A DNA stretch of 64,000 nt from Nocardioides sp. AX2bis (GCF_902506435.1 NZ_LR733215.1:3826161-3890160), one strand, 5' to 3'. Counted from the first letter of the stretch, positions 15,324-23,503 are shown. Numbers and translations: made by a program. Notes: generated by a model not told the origin, from the letters alone.

Positions 15324-15412
15324 GGAGGGGTGCCGGAGCGGCCGATCGGAACCGCCTTGAAAGCGGTCGCTGGCAGAGATGTCAGCCGCGGGTTCGAATC
15401 CCGCCCCCTCTG
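15324..15412 (+). tRNA. tRNA-Ser (anticodon TGA)
   Basis: 89 nt. The acceptor is GGAGGGG, with U8 at 15331. The anticodon stem ACCGC/GCGGT encloses CTTGAAA, anticodon TGA. The long variable arm (CTGGCAGAGATGTCAGC) is diagnostic for tRNA-Ser, and the T arm is GCGGG-TTCGAAT-CCCGC. CCA is not encoded. It reads UCA and other UCN serine codons. Confidence 0.95.
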
Positions 15413-15459
15413 CCGAGGCCGGCGCTGCGTCCGGTGGTGCGTCCGTGGTGCGTGCCCGG

Positions 15460-15696
15460 TCAGTCGGCGAGCAGCAGCTCGACCAGGACGTCACCCTCCT
15501 GGACGACGTCGCCGGGGGCGACCTTCACCGCGCGGACGGTCCCGGCGTGCTCGCTGGGCACCGGGATCTCCATCTTCATCGACTCCAGCAGCACCACGGA
15601 CTGGCCGACCGCGACCTCGTCGCCGGGGGCGACCTCGATCTCGAGCACGTTGGCCACCATCTCGGCGAGGACGTGGCTGAGGCGTTCACGGGGCAT
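15460..15696 (-). CDS. Biotin/lipoyl-binding carrier protein
   Basis: 78 residues, essentially one biotinyl domain. The core VVLLESMKMEIPVPSEHAGT carries the acceptor Lys in MKM. VANVLEIEVAPGDEVAVGQS and VRAVKVAPGDVVQEGDVLVE form the flanking beta hammerhead. Stand-alone carriers of this size are typical in actinobacteria and serve an acyl-CoA carboxylase whose other subunits are encoded elsewhere. The start MPRERLSHVLAEMVANV fits homologues and has a TAGGTT box 7 nt upstream (leaderless). No partner carboxylase gene is adjacent; the large carboxylase operon at 44987-48452 has its own fused biotin domain. Confidence 0.88.
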   Translation of the reverse strand: MPRERLSHVLAEMVANVLEIEVAPGDEVAVGQSVVLLESMKMEIPVPSEHAGTVRAVKVAPGDVVQEGDVLVELLLAD

Positions 15697-15731
15697 GGGA
15701 GTGAACCTAGTCGTTACCGCCGCGTACGCGG

Positions 15732-16730
15732 CTACAGCAGCGGCTCGGTGCGGCGGGGCTCCGGCCGGACGGCCAGGCCCTGTTCGGCGGCCCGGCTGCG
15801 ACGACCCCGGGTGCCGGTGACGGCGAGGTCGACCCGGATCAGCAGGTAGCCGACCACCAGGCCGACCACGAGGCCGTACAGCACCGAGAGACCGCTCTCC
15901 AGCAGGGTGACGCCGGGGTTGACCAGCGCGGCGGCGGTGGACGCCGTCGCCGCGGCGCCGAACGCGCAGACCCACCAGCCCTGGCGGCGCCGGGCCCGCA
16001 TGTGGCACCCCCACGCCAGGGCCGGCACGCCGACGACGGTCTCGATCGGCCGGGGGAAGGCGCCGAGGGTGTCGCGGACCCAGACGACGCCGTCGAGCAG
16101 GTTGTCGACGACCGACGGGGTGCCGTAGCGGCGCAGCAGCTCGGCGTAGAGCAGTGTCACGGCGAGCAGCAGCGTCCCGCCGACCACCGCGACCACCCCG
16201 CGGCGCCCGAGGCCGTGCAGGCCCGCACCGAGGCGCTGGACCACGGCGACCGTGGCCGCCAGCGCCAGGCCGAGGGTGACGTACTCGAAGCGGGCCAGGG
16301 TCAGCGCCGGGGCGTAGCCCAGCGTCGCGAGCGCGCCCACGCCGGCGACCACGACCGCCACGAGGCACTCGCGCGCGGCCTGCCGGAAGCGGACCGCCGG
16401 CACGGTGGCCATCACCCCGAGGACGGCCGCCACCACGCAGGTGGCCACGGCCGCGCCGGTGCGCAGCCAGGTCAGGTCCAGCACCACCGCGAGGACCCCG
16501 GCGACCAGGGCGACGGTGCCGAAGACGACCGGCCGGCCACCGACGCGGGCGGCCAGCGCCCAGGCGTACGCGGTGGAGACGACCACGGCGCCGGCCCGCG
16601 GCAGCTCGTCGGGGCCCACCGGGACCAGGCCGACCACGAGCAGCGCGGCGCCGGCGGCGACCAGCAGCAACCACAGCGGCGCGAGCAGCCGGGGCGAGGT
16701 CAGCCGGGATGCGGCAGCGGGGGTGCGCAC
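15732..16730 (-). CDS. Multi-pass membrane protein, function unknown
   Basis: 332 residues from GTG 16730, with about eight to nine hydrophobic spans beginning at LLAPLWLLLVAAGAALLVVG and ending in a basic cytoplasmic tail (GTRGRRSRAAEQG). The loops are short, and a longer soluble loop contains YGTPSVVDNLLDGVVWVRDT. No transporter signature or active-site motif is visible, so I leave it unassigned. A TAGCCT box sits 8 nt before the GTG. The nitrilase-type gene ends only 11 bp upstream of this start and reads the same way, so the two may also be co-transcribed. Confidence 0.75.
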   Translation of the reverse strand: MRTPAAASRLTSPRLLAPLWLLLVAAGAALLVVGLVPVGPDELPRAGAVVVSTAYAWALAARVGGRPVVFGTVALVAGVLAVVLDLTWLRTGAAVATCVVAAVLGVMATVPAVRFRQAARECLVAVVVAGVGALATLGYAPALTLARFEYVTLGLALAATVAVVQRLGAGLHGLGRRGVVAVVGGTLLLAVTLLYAELLRRYGTPSVVDNLLDGVVWVRDTLGAFPRPIETVVGVPALAWGCHMRARRRQGWWVCAFGAAATASTAAALVNPGVTLLESGLSVLYGLVVGLVVGYLLIRVDLAVTGTRGRRSRAAEQGLAVRPEPRRTEPLL

Positions 16731-16741
16731 GTCGTCGAAGG

Positions 16742-17539
16742 CTACAGACCGGCCGCCGGGGCCCGGACCTGCAGGCGGCGGTTGGCCAGGGAGGGGTTCG
16801 TACGGCGCGCCTGCTCGAGGACCGCCCGCTCGAGGACCGCGGTCACCACGGCCGGCTCCGCCTCCGCCTCCCCGAGCACGTCCCCCAGCGGGTCGACGAC
16901 CATCGAGTGGCCGCTGTAGCGCGGACCCGGCTGTGCGGCCGCCGCCACGAAGACGGTGTTCTCGATGGCCCGGGCGCGCACCAGCGTCCGCCAGTGGTCC
17001 ACCTTGCGCTCACCGGCCACCCACGCCGACGGGACGACCAGGACCTCCGCACCGGCGTCGACCAGCAGCCGCGCGTGCTCGGGGAAGCGCAGGTCGTAGC
17101 AGGTCATCAGGCCGACCACCCAGCCGTCGACCTCGACGACGGCCGGCGTGGTCTCCCCCGCCAGCAGCCGGTCGGACTCGCGGTAGCCGAAGGAGTCGTA
17201 GAGGTGGATCTTGCGGTAGTCGGCCTGCGCGGCGCCGCGCAGGACGAGGGTGTTGAACGGCCGGCCGGCGTCGTGGCTGGTCTCGAACATCCCGGCGACC
17301 ACCGTCGTGGACCGCGCGGCCGCCGCCTCCGCCACGGTGCTCGCGAACGGGCCGTCCACCTGCTCGGCGAAGGCGCTGACGTCGGAACCGGCCGTGCCGA
17401 AGTCGCGGGCGAAGGCCTCGGGGTAGGCCACCAGGTCCTGGTCGGCCGGCGTCAGCGCGCGCACCGCGTCCCGGTTCACCGACGGCTCCAGCGAGGCCGC
17501 CTCCTGGACGAGGGCCACCCGCAGGCGATCACGACTCAT
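16742..17539 (-). CDS. Nitrilase-superfamily carbon-nitrogen hydrolase
   Basis: 265 residues. The catalytic Glu-Lys-Cys triad is visible: Glu in LVAYPEAFARDF, Lys in ADYRKIHLYDSFGYRES and Cys in GLMTCYDLRFPEHARLL. The length and RKIHLYDSF/CYDLRFPE blocks match the branch that includes deaminated-glutathione amidase and other small amidases, rather than true nitrilases. It likely hydrolyses a C-N amide bond in a small metabolite in the cytosol. The ATG at 17539 is adjacent to the divergent MobA-like gene (starts 26 bp apart), so the promoters must overlap. Confidence 0.88.
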   Translation of the reverse strand: MSRDRLRVALVQEAASLEPSVNRDAVRALTPADQDLVAYPEAFARDFGTAGSDVSAFAEQVDGPFASTVAEAAAARSTTVVAGMFETSHDAGRPFNTLVLRGAAQADYRKIHLYDSFGYRESDRLLAGETTPAVVEVDGWVVGLMTCYDLRFPEHARLLVDAGAEVLVVPSAWVAGERKVDHWRTLVRARAIENTVFVAAAAQPGPRYSGHSMVVDPLGDVLGEAEAEPAVVTAVLERAVLEQARRTNPSLANRRLQVRAPAAGL

Positions 17540-17564
17540 GCGCCCAGGGTGTCAGACTCGGGGC

Positions 17565-18158
17565 GTGCCCGACCCCCTGCCGACCTACGCCGCCGTGGTG
17601 CTCGCCGGCGGCCGCGCGACCCGCCTGGACGGGGTCGACAAGGCCGGGGTCGAGGTCGACGGGCGGACCCTGCTCGCCCGGGCGCTGGACGCCGTGGCCG
17701 ACGCCGTCGAGGTCGTCGTGGTGGGCGAGAGCGTCCCGACGGCCCTGCCGGCCACCTTCGTGGTCGAGGACCCGCGCCACGGCGGGCCGGTGGCCGCCCT
17801 GCTGACCGGGCGCGACGCCCTGCGGGCCGACCCGGCGTACGTCGCGGTGCTCGCCGTCGACATGCCCCACCTGACCCCGGGCACCCTGGACCGGCTCCGC
17901 GCCGCCGCGGCGGGCCGGGACGGCGCGGCGCTGACCGACCCGGACGGGCGCCGCCAGCTCGCGCTCGTGCTCGACGTCGCGCGCCTCGACGCCGTCGCCC
18001 CGGACCGTGAGGACCGGCACGGCCACCCGGTGCACCGGATGCTCTCCGGGCTCGACCTGGTCGACGTGGCCGCGCTCGGCCGGGAGCACCGCGACGTCGA
18101 CACGTGGTCGGACCTGCGCGACCTCGCGGGCGAGCCGGGCCCCGACCGCACGCCGTAG
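17565..18158 (+). CDS. mobA: MobA-like NTP transferase (molybdenum cofactor guanylyltransferase type)
   Basis: 197 residues from GTG 17565. The N-terminal AAVVLAGGRATRLDGVDKAG is the nucleotide-binding signature LAGG..R..G.DKA of MobA/MobA-like nucleotidyltransferases. The metal-binding Asp lies in AVLAVDMPHLTPGTLDRLR. The enzyme would add GMP (or CMP) to molybdopterin. The usual length and the C-terminal DVDTWSDLRDL (DIDTPEDL-like) support the family. No other molybdenum cofactor genes are nearby, so the exact substrate is inferred. Its TAG stop forms part of the -10 box of the next gene. Confidence 0.82.
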   Translation: MPDPLPTYAAVVLAGGRATRLDGVDKAGVEVDGRTLLARALDAVADAVEVVVVGESVPTALPATFVVEDPRHGGPVAALLTGRDALRADPAYVAVLAVDMPHLTPGTLDRLRAAAAGRDGAALTDPDGRRQLALVLDVARLDAVAPDREDRHGHPVHRMLSGLDLVDVAALGREHRDVDTWSDLRDLAGEPGPDRTP

Positions 18159-18168
18159 GGTCGCCCGC

Positions 18169-19167
18169 ATGCGTGCAGTCGTGACGGACGGGACCGGTGG
18201 ACCCGAGGTCCTCTCGGTCGGTGAGGTCGACCAGCCCGAGGCGGGCCCCGGCGAGGTGCTGATCGAGGTGCGGGCCACCGCGGTCAACCGCGCCGACACC
18301 CTGCAGCGGCGCGGGATGTACCCGCCCCCGAAGGGCGCCTCCGACGTGATCGGCCTGGAGTGCAGCGGAGTGGTCGCCGCCCTCGGTCCCGACGGTGACG
18401 GCGGCCCCGTCACCGGGGCCGGCGGAGCCGTCCTGGCCGTGGGTGACGAGGTCTGCGCCCTGCTCGCCGGCGGCGGCTACGCGGCGTACGTCGTCGTGCC
18501 CGCCGGTCAGGTGATGCCGGTCCCCGCCGGCGTCGACCTGGTGACCGCCGCGGCGCTGCCCGAGGTCGCCTGCACCGTCTGGTCGAACCTCGAGATGGTC
18601 GCCGGCCTCCAGCAGGGCGAGACCCTGCTCGTGCACGGCGGCGCCGGCGGCATCGGCACCTTCGCCATCCAGCTGGCGCACCACCGCGGCGTCCGCGTCG
18701 TGGCGACCGCCGGGTCGCCCGAGAAGCTGCAGACGTGCCGCGACCTGGGCGCCGACGTGGTCGTGAGCTACCGCGACGAGGACTTCGTCGAGGTCGTGAA
18801 GGGCCTCGGCGGGGCCGACGTCATCCTGGACAACATGGGCGCCTCCTACCTGGGCCGCAACGTCACCGCGCTCGCGACCGAGGGGCGCCTCGTCGTGATC
18901 GGGATGCAGGGCGGCGCCAAGGGCGAGCTCGACCTCGGCATGCTGCTCGGCAAGCGCGGCAGCGTCGCGGCCACCTCGCTGCGTGCCCGGCCGGTCCAGG
19001 AGAAGGCCGCGATCTGCGCCGAGGTCGTCGCCGAGGTCTGGCCGATGGTCGCCGACGGCCGGATCCGCCCGATGGTGCACGGCACCATGCCGCTGGAGGA
19101 GGTCCGCGCCGCCCACGAGCTGATGGAGGCCTCCGGCCACACCGGCAAGATCGTCCTGACGCTCTGA
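18169..19167 (+). CDS. NAD(P)H-quinone oxidoreductase (zeta-crystallin/MDR family)
   Basis: 332 residues. It opens MRAVVTDGTGGPEVLSVGEV and has NRADTLQRRGMYPPPKGASD, typical of PIG3-like quinone oxidoreductases. The NADPH-binding GxGGxG variant appears in VHGGAGGIGTFAIQLAHHRG. The zinc ligands of alcohol dehydrogenases are absent, as expected. It probably reduces quinones or enones using NADPH in the cytosol. The ATG at 18169 sits 7 nt after TAGGGT (18156-18161), a leaderless-type promoter that reuses the stop codon of the MobA-like gene. A bulged GC-rich hairpin follows immediately. Confidence 0.9.
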   Translation: MRAVVTDGTGGPEVLSVGEVDQPEAGPGEVLIEVRATAVNRADTLQRRGMYPPPKGASDVIGLECSGVVAALGPDGDGGPVTGAGGAVLAVGDEVCALLAGGGYAAYVVVPAGQVMPVPAGVDLVTAAALPEVACTVWSNLEMVAGLQQGETLLVHGGAGGIGTFAIQLAHHRGVRVVATAGSPEKLQTCRDLGADVVVSYRDEDFVEVVKGLGGADVILDNMGASYLGRNVTALATEGRLVVIGMQGGAKGELDLGMLLGKRGSVAATSLRARPVQEKAAICAEVVAEVWPMVADGRIRPMVHGTMPLEEVRAAHELMEASGHTGKIVLTL

Positions 19168-19195
19168 GCGGGTGGGCCCCGGCCCGGGGCCCGCT
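19167..19195 (+). terminator. Terminator hairpin after the quinone oxidoreductase
   Basis: AGCGGG...GGCCCCGG on the left pairs with CCGGGGCCCGCT on the right with a small bulge. It begins at the stop codon and ends just before the bpa promoter box (TAGGGT at 19199). Confidence 0.6.
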
Positions 19196-19210
19196 GGCTA
19201 GGGTCGGTCC

Positions 19211-19771
19211 ATGAGCGAGCAGCAGGACCAGCAGGTCGTCGTGGTCGGCCCGGACGGGAAGCCGGTCGGTGCCGGCGGCGAGGGCGAGCGGGCGATCACC
19301 GAGCTGGTCGAGCAGCCGGCCAAGGTGATGCGGGTCGGCAGCATGGTCCGCCAGCTCCTCGACGAGGTGAAGTCGGCGCCGCTGGACGACGCCAGCCGGG
19401 TCCGGCTCCGCGAGATCCACCAGGCCTCGGTCCACGAGCTCGAGGAGGGCCTCGCCCCCGAGCTGGTCGAGGAGCTGCAGCGCCTGTCGCTGCCCTTCAC
19501 CGACGACTCGATCCCCTCGGACGCCGAGCTGCGGATCGCCCAGGCCCAGCTGGTGGGCTGGCTCGAGGGTCTCTTCCACGGCATCCAGACCGCGATCTAC
19601 GCCCAGCAGATGACGGCCAAGGCCCAGATCGAGCAGGTACGCCGGGCGCTGCCCCGCGGCGCCGGCGGTCCGGAGCAGGCCGGTCAGCAGCCCGGCGCGC
19701 CGGGTCAGCCCGGCCAGCCGGGTCAGCCCGGCGAGGCCGGGGGCCACGGCAGCGGCGGGATGTACCTGTAG
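19211..19771 (+). CDS. bpa: Bacterial proteasome activator (Bpa/PafE)
   Basis: 186 residues. The start SEQQDQQVVVVGPDGKPVG and the helical core (EQPAKVMRVGSMVRQLLDEV, QLVGWLEGLFHGIQTAIYAQ) identify the ATP-independent ring activator of the actinobacterial 20S proteasome. The core is followed by a Gly/Pro/Gln linker of QPGAPGQPGQPG repeats. It ends GGMYL; the Tyr-Leu tail is the gate-opening motif that docks into proteasome pockets (GQYL in mycobacteria), here with Met before Tyr. It acts in the cytosol to degrade unfolded proteins. Expression is probably leaderless (TAGGGT, six bases, ATG). No proteasome subunit genes are in the window. Confidence 0.92.
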   Translation: MSEQQDQQVVVVGPDGKPVGAGGEGERAITELVEQPAKVMRVGSMVRQLLDEVKSAPLDDASRVRLREIHQASVHELEEGLAPELVEELQRLSLPFTDDSIPSDAELRIAQAQLVGWLEGLFHGIQTAIYAQQMTAKAQIEQVRRALPRGAGGPEQAGQQPGAPGQPGQPGQPGEAGGHGSGGMYL

Positions 19772-19783
19772 TCCCGCTCCGCG

Positions 19784-20428
19784 TCAGTCGCCGCGGTTGA
19801 GCCGGCGCGTGACCAGCAGGCCGAGCAGCCCCACGAGCACGAGCCCGGCGCCGGGGACCGCAGCCCGGACGAACGGGGTCGGGGTGGCGGTCGACACCGG
19901 GGTCAGCGTCGCCGTCGGCGTCTCCGGCGGCACCGGCGGCCGGCCGGAGCCGAGCAGGGTCTCGACCTCGGCCACGAGGTCGGCGTCGGCCAGGGCCGTG
20001 CCGCTCTCCCCGTCGGCGAGCAGGACCTCGCCGGACAGGCTGGCGAAGACGACGTACCGCTCACCCTCGTCGAGGGCGCCGAGGCTGCACCGGTCGTTGG
20101 TCCGCTGGGTGACCAGCTCGACCTCCTCGGTGTCGATGATCGCGCCGCGGCCGGGCTTGTAGACGCGGTCCACGACCACGGACTGGAAGTAGTCGGTCTC
20201 CTGGGCGCTGATCTCGTCGCTGGCCACGCCCCGCACGGTGCCGGTGAAGACGGCCGAGGCCGACTTGGTGGCGTCGGCGAGCGAGGCAGGCGCGCAGGAC
20301 GTCGGTTCCGTGCCCGTGCCGTCGGTGCCGCCGGTGGTGTCGGTCGCGCCGGCGGCCGGGGCGAGCAGCGCCAGCCCGAGCACCGTCGCCGGGAGGGCGA
20401 CGCGCAGTGACCAGGGGCGGCTCAGCAT
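19784..20428 (-). CDS. Secreted or membrane-anchored protein with NTR/TIMP-like domain
   Basis: 214 residues from ATG 20428. Residues 1-28 are a signal peptide (LRVALPATVLGLALLAPAAG). The mature domain SASAVFTGTVRGVASDEISA, then YFQSVVVDRVYKPGRGAIID and CSLGALDEGERYVVFASLSG, has the strand order and Cys pair of netrin/TIMP-like OB folds found in many bacterial exported proteins. A Pro/Thr linker and a C-terminal hydrophobic segment with basic tail (GAGLVLVGLLGLLVTRRLNR) anchor it in the membrane without an LPXTG motif. The ligand is unknown. Confidence 0.75.
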   Translation of the reverse strand: MLSRPWSLRVALPATVLGLALLAPAAGATDTTGGTDGTGTEPTSCAPASLADATKSASAVFTGTVRGVASDEISAQETDYFQSVVVDRVYKPGRGAIIDTEEVELVTQRTNDRCSLGALDEGERYVVFASLSGEVLLADGESGTALADADLVAEVETLLGSGRPPVPPETPTATLTPVSTATPTPFVRAAVPGAGLVLVGLLGLLVTRRLNRGD

Positions 20429-21237
20429 GCGCCCATGACAGCAGACGGGAGGTCGAAGAGACCAACCAGGGCACGCGCCACGCCGTCGTCGTCGTGGTCC
20501 CCGACGACCTCGTCGGCCGTGGCCCGGACGTCGGGGTGGGCGTTGGCGACCGCGCAGCCGCGGCCGGCCCAGGTCAGCATCGGCAGGTCGTTGGGCATGT
20601 CCCCGAAGGCGACCACGTCGACCGCGTCGATCCCCAGACCCGCGGCGAGGTGGGCCAGGGCGACGCCCTTGGTGACACCCCGGGCGCTGACCTCGACCAG
20701 CCCGGGCAGCGTCCACGTGGCCTCGGCGTCGTCACCGACGGCCGCCGTCACGGCCTCCCGCAGCGCGTCCGGGTGGGCGCTCTCGTCCTGGACGAGGAGC
20801 TTGAGCCCGGGCTCGTCCCACAACCGCTCGGGGTCGTCGACGACGAGGCCCGCCGGAGGGTCCTCGATCTCGGTGTAGGCCGCGTCGCAGACCAGGCCGG
20901 AGACCCGCTCCACCCCGAAGCCGGCGCCGGGGACCGCGGCGGCCACCCGGGCCACCACGGCCCGCCCGACGGCGGGGTCGAAGGGCCGCGTCTCGACCGG
21001 CCGGTCGCCGGCGACGTCCCAGGTCAGCGCCCCGTTCGAGACGACGGCGAGGCCGTGGGCCCCGACCACCGGCCACAGGTCGAGCATCCAACGGCGCGGG
21101 CGCGCGGTGACCAGCACGACCGGGACGCCCCGCTCGTCGAGAGCGGCGAGCACGCGCCGGCTGGCCGCCGACAGCGTGCCGTCCGCGCGCAGCAGGGTGC
21201 CGTCGAGGTCGGTGGCGACCAGGCGGGGCGGGGGCAC
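20422..21237 (-). CDS. HAD-superfamily hydrolase (Cof type), second of a pair
   Basis: 271 residues. The start RLVATDLDGTLLRADGTLSA carries HAD motif I (DLDGT). Motif III is Lys in SARGVTKGVALAHLAAGLGI and motif IV is VVAFGDMPNDLPMLTWAG. The large C2 cap places it with Cof/YidA-type sugar-phosphate or flavin-phosphate phosphatases; the substrate cannot be inferred. The GTG at 21237 lies two bases after the stop of the previous HAD gene, so serS, HAD 1 and HAD 2 form one operon. Its 3' end overlaps the start of the secreted-protein gene by 7 bp. Confidence 0.85.
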   Translation of the reverse strand: MPPPRLVATDLDGTLLRADGTLSAASRRVLAALDERGVPVVLVTARPRRWMLDLWPVVGAHGLAVVSNGALTWDVAGDRPVETRPFDPAVGRAVVARVAAAVPGAGFGVERVSGLVCDAAYTEIEDPPAGLVVDDPERLWDEPGLKLLVQDESAHPDALREAVTAAVGDDAEATWTLPGLVEVSARGVTKGVALAHLAAGLGIDAVDVVAFGDMPNDLPMLTWAGRGCAVANAHPDVRATADEVVGDHDDDGVARALVGLFDLPSAVMGAC

Positions 21238-21239
21238 CG

Positions 21240-22118
21240 TCAGCCCCCGGCGGCGTCGGCGTCGGCGTCGGCGGTGCCGAACCAGCGCTCGAGCTCGCGC
21301 GCGGCGCCGTCGTCGTCGACGCCGGCGGTCACGGCGTCCGCGGCCTGGTGCACCACGTCCACGGCCTGGCCCATCGCCACACCGCGCCCGGCCCAGCGGA
21401 GCATCTCGACGTCGTTGCGGCCGTCGCCGATCGCCAGCACGTCGGTGGCGGTCAGCCCGAGCGCGTCGACCACGTGGTCGAGGCCGGAGGCCTTCGAGAC
21501 CCCGGGGGCCGAGAGGTCGAGCCAGGCGGTCCACCCGACGACGTAGTCCGTGCCGTGCAGCCCGAGCTCCTCGCCGAGGCGCACGAAGTCGTCGACGGTC
21601 GCGGCGGGGTCGCGGATGATGACCCGGCTCACGGGCGCGGCGACCATGTGCTCGACCGGGGTCGGGATCAGGTCCCCGCTGAGCTCACCGGTCGGGAAGG
21701 CCCGGTTGACCCGGTAGCCGACGCCGCGCTCCTCGACGGCCACCAGGGCCTCGGGGTGCAGCTGGAGGATGCGCTGCACGGCGGGGCCGGCGTCGAAGGT
21801 CTCCTCCCGCACCACCTCGAGCGGGGGGTAGCGGGTGACCACCGCGCCGTTGCTGGCCACGATCCAGAGCCGGTCGTCGGCCAGCTCGGCCAGCCCGAGC
21901 AGGTCGGCCACCCCGGTCATGCCGTGCGGGGAGCGTCCGGAGGCCAGCACCACGTGGGCGCCGGCCCGCGCAGCCCGGCGGACCGCGGCGCGTACCGCGT
22001 CCGGGACCTCCTCGAGCGTGGTCCCGGCGCCGGTGATCCAGCGCAGCAGCGTGCCGTCGATGTCGAGGGCGACCAGCCGGGGCCGCCAGCCCGGCTCGCC
22101 GGGCGCGGGCGTGCTCAT
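21240..22118 (-). CDS. HAD-superfamily hydrolase (Cof type), coupled to serS
   Basis: 292 residues from ATG 22118, which overlaps the serS stop as ATGA. Motif I is RLVALDIDGTLLRW, motif II ASGRSPHGM, motif III Lys in PGVSKASGLDHVVDALGL and motif IV AIGDGRNDVEMLRWAGRGVA. It is a magnesium-dependent phosphatase of the Cof type with the same architecture as its downstream neighbour, so the two probably arose by duplication. The coupling to seryl-tRNA synthetase may be functional (removal of a phosphorylated metabolite) or merely positional; the sequence does not say. The C-terminus is a variable Ala/Asp tail. Confidence 0.85.
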   Translation of the reverse strand: MSTPAPGEPGWRPRLVALDIDGTLLRWITGAGTTLEEVPDAVRAAVRRAARAGAHVVLASGRSPHGMTGVADLLGLAELADDRLWIVASNGAVVTRYPPLEVVREETFDAGPAVQRILQLHPEALVAVEERGVGYRVNRAFPTGELSGDLIPTPVEHMVAAPVSRVIIRDPAATVDDFVRLGEELGLHGTDYVVGWTAWLDLSAPGVSKASGLDHVVDALGLTATDVLAIGDGRNDVEMLRWAGRGVAMGQAVDVVHQAADAVTAGVDDDGAARELERWFGTADADADAAGG

Positions 22119-23383
22119 GCGGTGACCGGGGTGAGGACCTCGAGGCCGCCGAGGTACGGCCGCAGCGCCTCCGGGACGCGGACGGAGCCGTCGGCCTGCT
22201 GGTGGGTCTCGAGGATGGCCACGATCGTGCGCGGGATCGCGCAGAGCGTGCCGTTCAGCGTGGCGACCGGGCGGGTGCCGTCGGCGTCGCGCAGGCGGAT
22301 GTCGAGGCGGCGGGCCTGGAAGTCGGTGCAGTTCGAGGTCGAGGTCAGCTCGCGGTAGCGGCCCTGCGTGGGGATCCAGGCCTCGCAGTCGAACTTGCGC
22401 TGGGCGGAGAGCCCGAGGTCGCCGGCCGCGGTGTCGATGACGCGGTAGGCCAGCTCGAGCTTGCCGAGGAACTCCTTCTCCCAGTCCAGCAGCCGCTGGT
22501 GCTCGGCGTAGGACTCCTCCACGGTGGTGTGGACGAACATCTCGACCTTGTCGAACCAGTGCACCCGGATGATGCCGCGGGTGTCCTTGCCGTGCGAGCC
22601 GGCCTCCTTGCGGAAGCAGGGGCTCATCGCGGCGTAGCGCAGCGGGAGCGACGCGCCGTCCAGGATCTCCTCGGAGTGGAAGGCCGCCATCGGCACCTCC
22701 GAGGTGCCCACGAGGTAGAGGTCCTGGCCCTCGATCCGGTAGACGTCGTCGGCGGCCTGGCCGAGGAAGCCGGTGCCCTCCATCGCCTTGGGCTTGACCA
22801 GCGACGGCGCGATGACCGGGATGAAGCCGGCCTGCTGGGCCTGGTCCATCGCCATCTGCACCAGCGCCAGCTCGAGGCGGGCGCCGTGGCCGGTCAGGAA
22901 GTAGAAGCGCGAGCCGGAGACCTTGGCGCCGCGCTCGAGGTCGATCGCGCCCAGCATCCGGCCGAGCTCGACGTGGTCGCGCGGCTCGAAGTCGAACTCG
23001 CGCGGCTGGCCGACGTGCTCCAGCACGACGTAGTCGTCCTCCCCGCCGGCCGGCACCTCGTCGGCGGCCAGGTTGGGGATCTCCGTCAGCGCGGTGCGCC
23101 ACGCGGTCTCGGCCTCGCCCTGCGCGGCCTCGGCGGCCTTGACCGCGGCGGAGAGCGCCTTGGTCCGGGCCAGCAGCTCCTGCTTCTCCTCGCCCTTGGC
23201 CTGCGCGACCCGCTTGCCGAGCTGCTTCTGCTCGGCGCGCTTGGCCTCGAAGTCGCCGATCGCGGCCCGGCGGTCGGCGTCGGCGGACAGCGCCCGGTCG
23301 ACCACCTCGGCGGACAGGCCGCGCTTGGCCTGGGCGGCACGCACTCGGTCGGGGTCGTCTCGCAGCAGCCGGGGGTCGATCAT
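22115..23383 (-). CDS. serS: Serine-tRNA ligase
   Basis: 422 residues, normal for the bacterial type. It charges tRNA-Ser with serine using ATP. The N-terminal MIDPRLLRDDPDRVRAAQAK begins the tRNA-binding coiled-coil arm. Class II motif 2 lies in FRKEAGSHGKDTRGIIRVHW and motif 3 near TLNGTLCAIPRTIVAILETH. An ATG at 23383 has TAGCCT six bases upstream, so a leaderless mRNA is likely. No T-box or other leader is present. Two tRNA-Ser genes lie 8 kb to the left. Confidence 0.97.
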   Translation of the reverse strand: MIDPRLLRDDPDRVRAAQAKRGLSAEVVDRALSADADRRAAIGDFEAKRAEQKQLGKRVAQAKGEEKQELLARTKALSAAVKAAEAAQGEAETAWRTALTEIPNLAADEVPAGGEDDYVVLEHVGQPREFDFEPRDHVELGRMLGAIDLERGAKVSGSRFYFLTGHGARLELALVQMAMDQAQQAGFIPVIAPSLVKPKAMEGTGFLGQAADDVYRIEGQDLYLVGTSEVPMAAFHSEEILDGASLPLRYAAMSPCFRKEAGSHGKDTRGIIRVHWFDKVEMFVHTTVEESYAEHQRLLDWEKEFLGKLELAYRVIDTAAGDLGLSAQRKFDCEAWIPTQGRYRELTSTSNCTDFQARRLDIRLRDADGTRPVATLNGTLCAIPRTIVAILETHQQADGSVRVPEALRPYLGGLEVLTPVTA

Positions 23384-23503
23384 GGCGCCAGGCTATCGGC
23401 CGCACCGCGTCGCTCCCGGTCCCGGACCCCACCCCCGGGGCGCCCTATCCTGGCGAGGGCCGCGCGTCCCCCGGCCCTCTCCCCCTGCCCCTCGAGGAGC
23501 GTC

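Noticed and set aside
23384..23503. T-box or other riboswitch upstream of serS
   Set aside because: The serS start has a leaderless-type promoter six bases upstream, leaving no room for a leader; no T-box sequence was seen.
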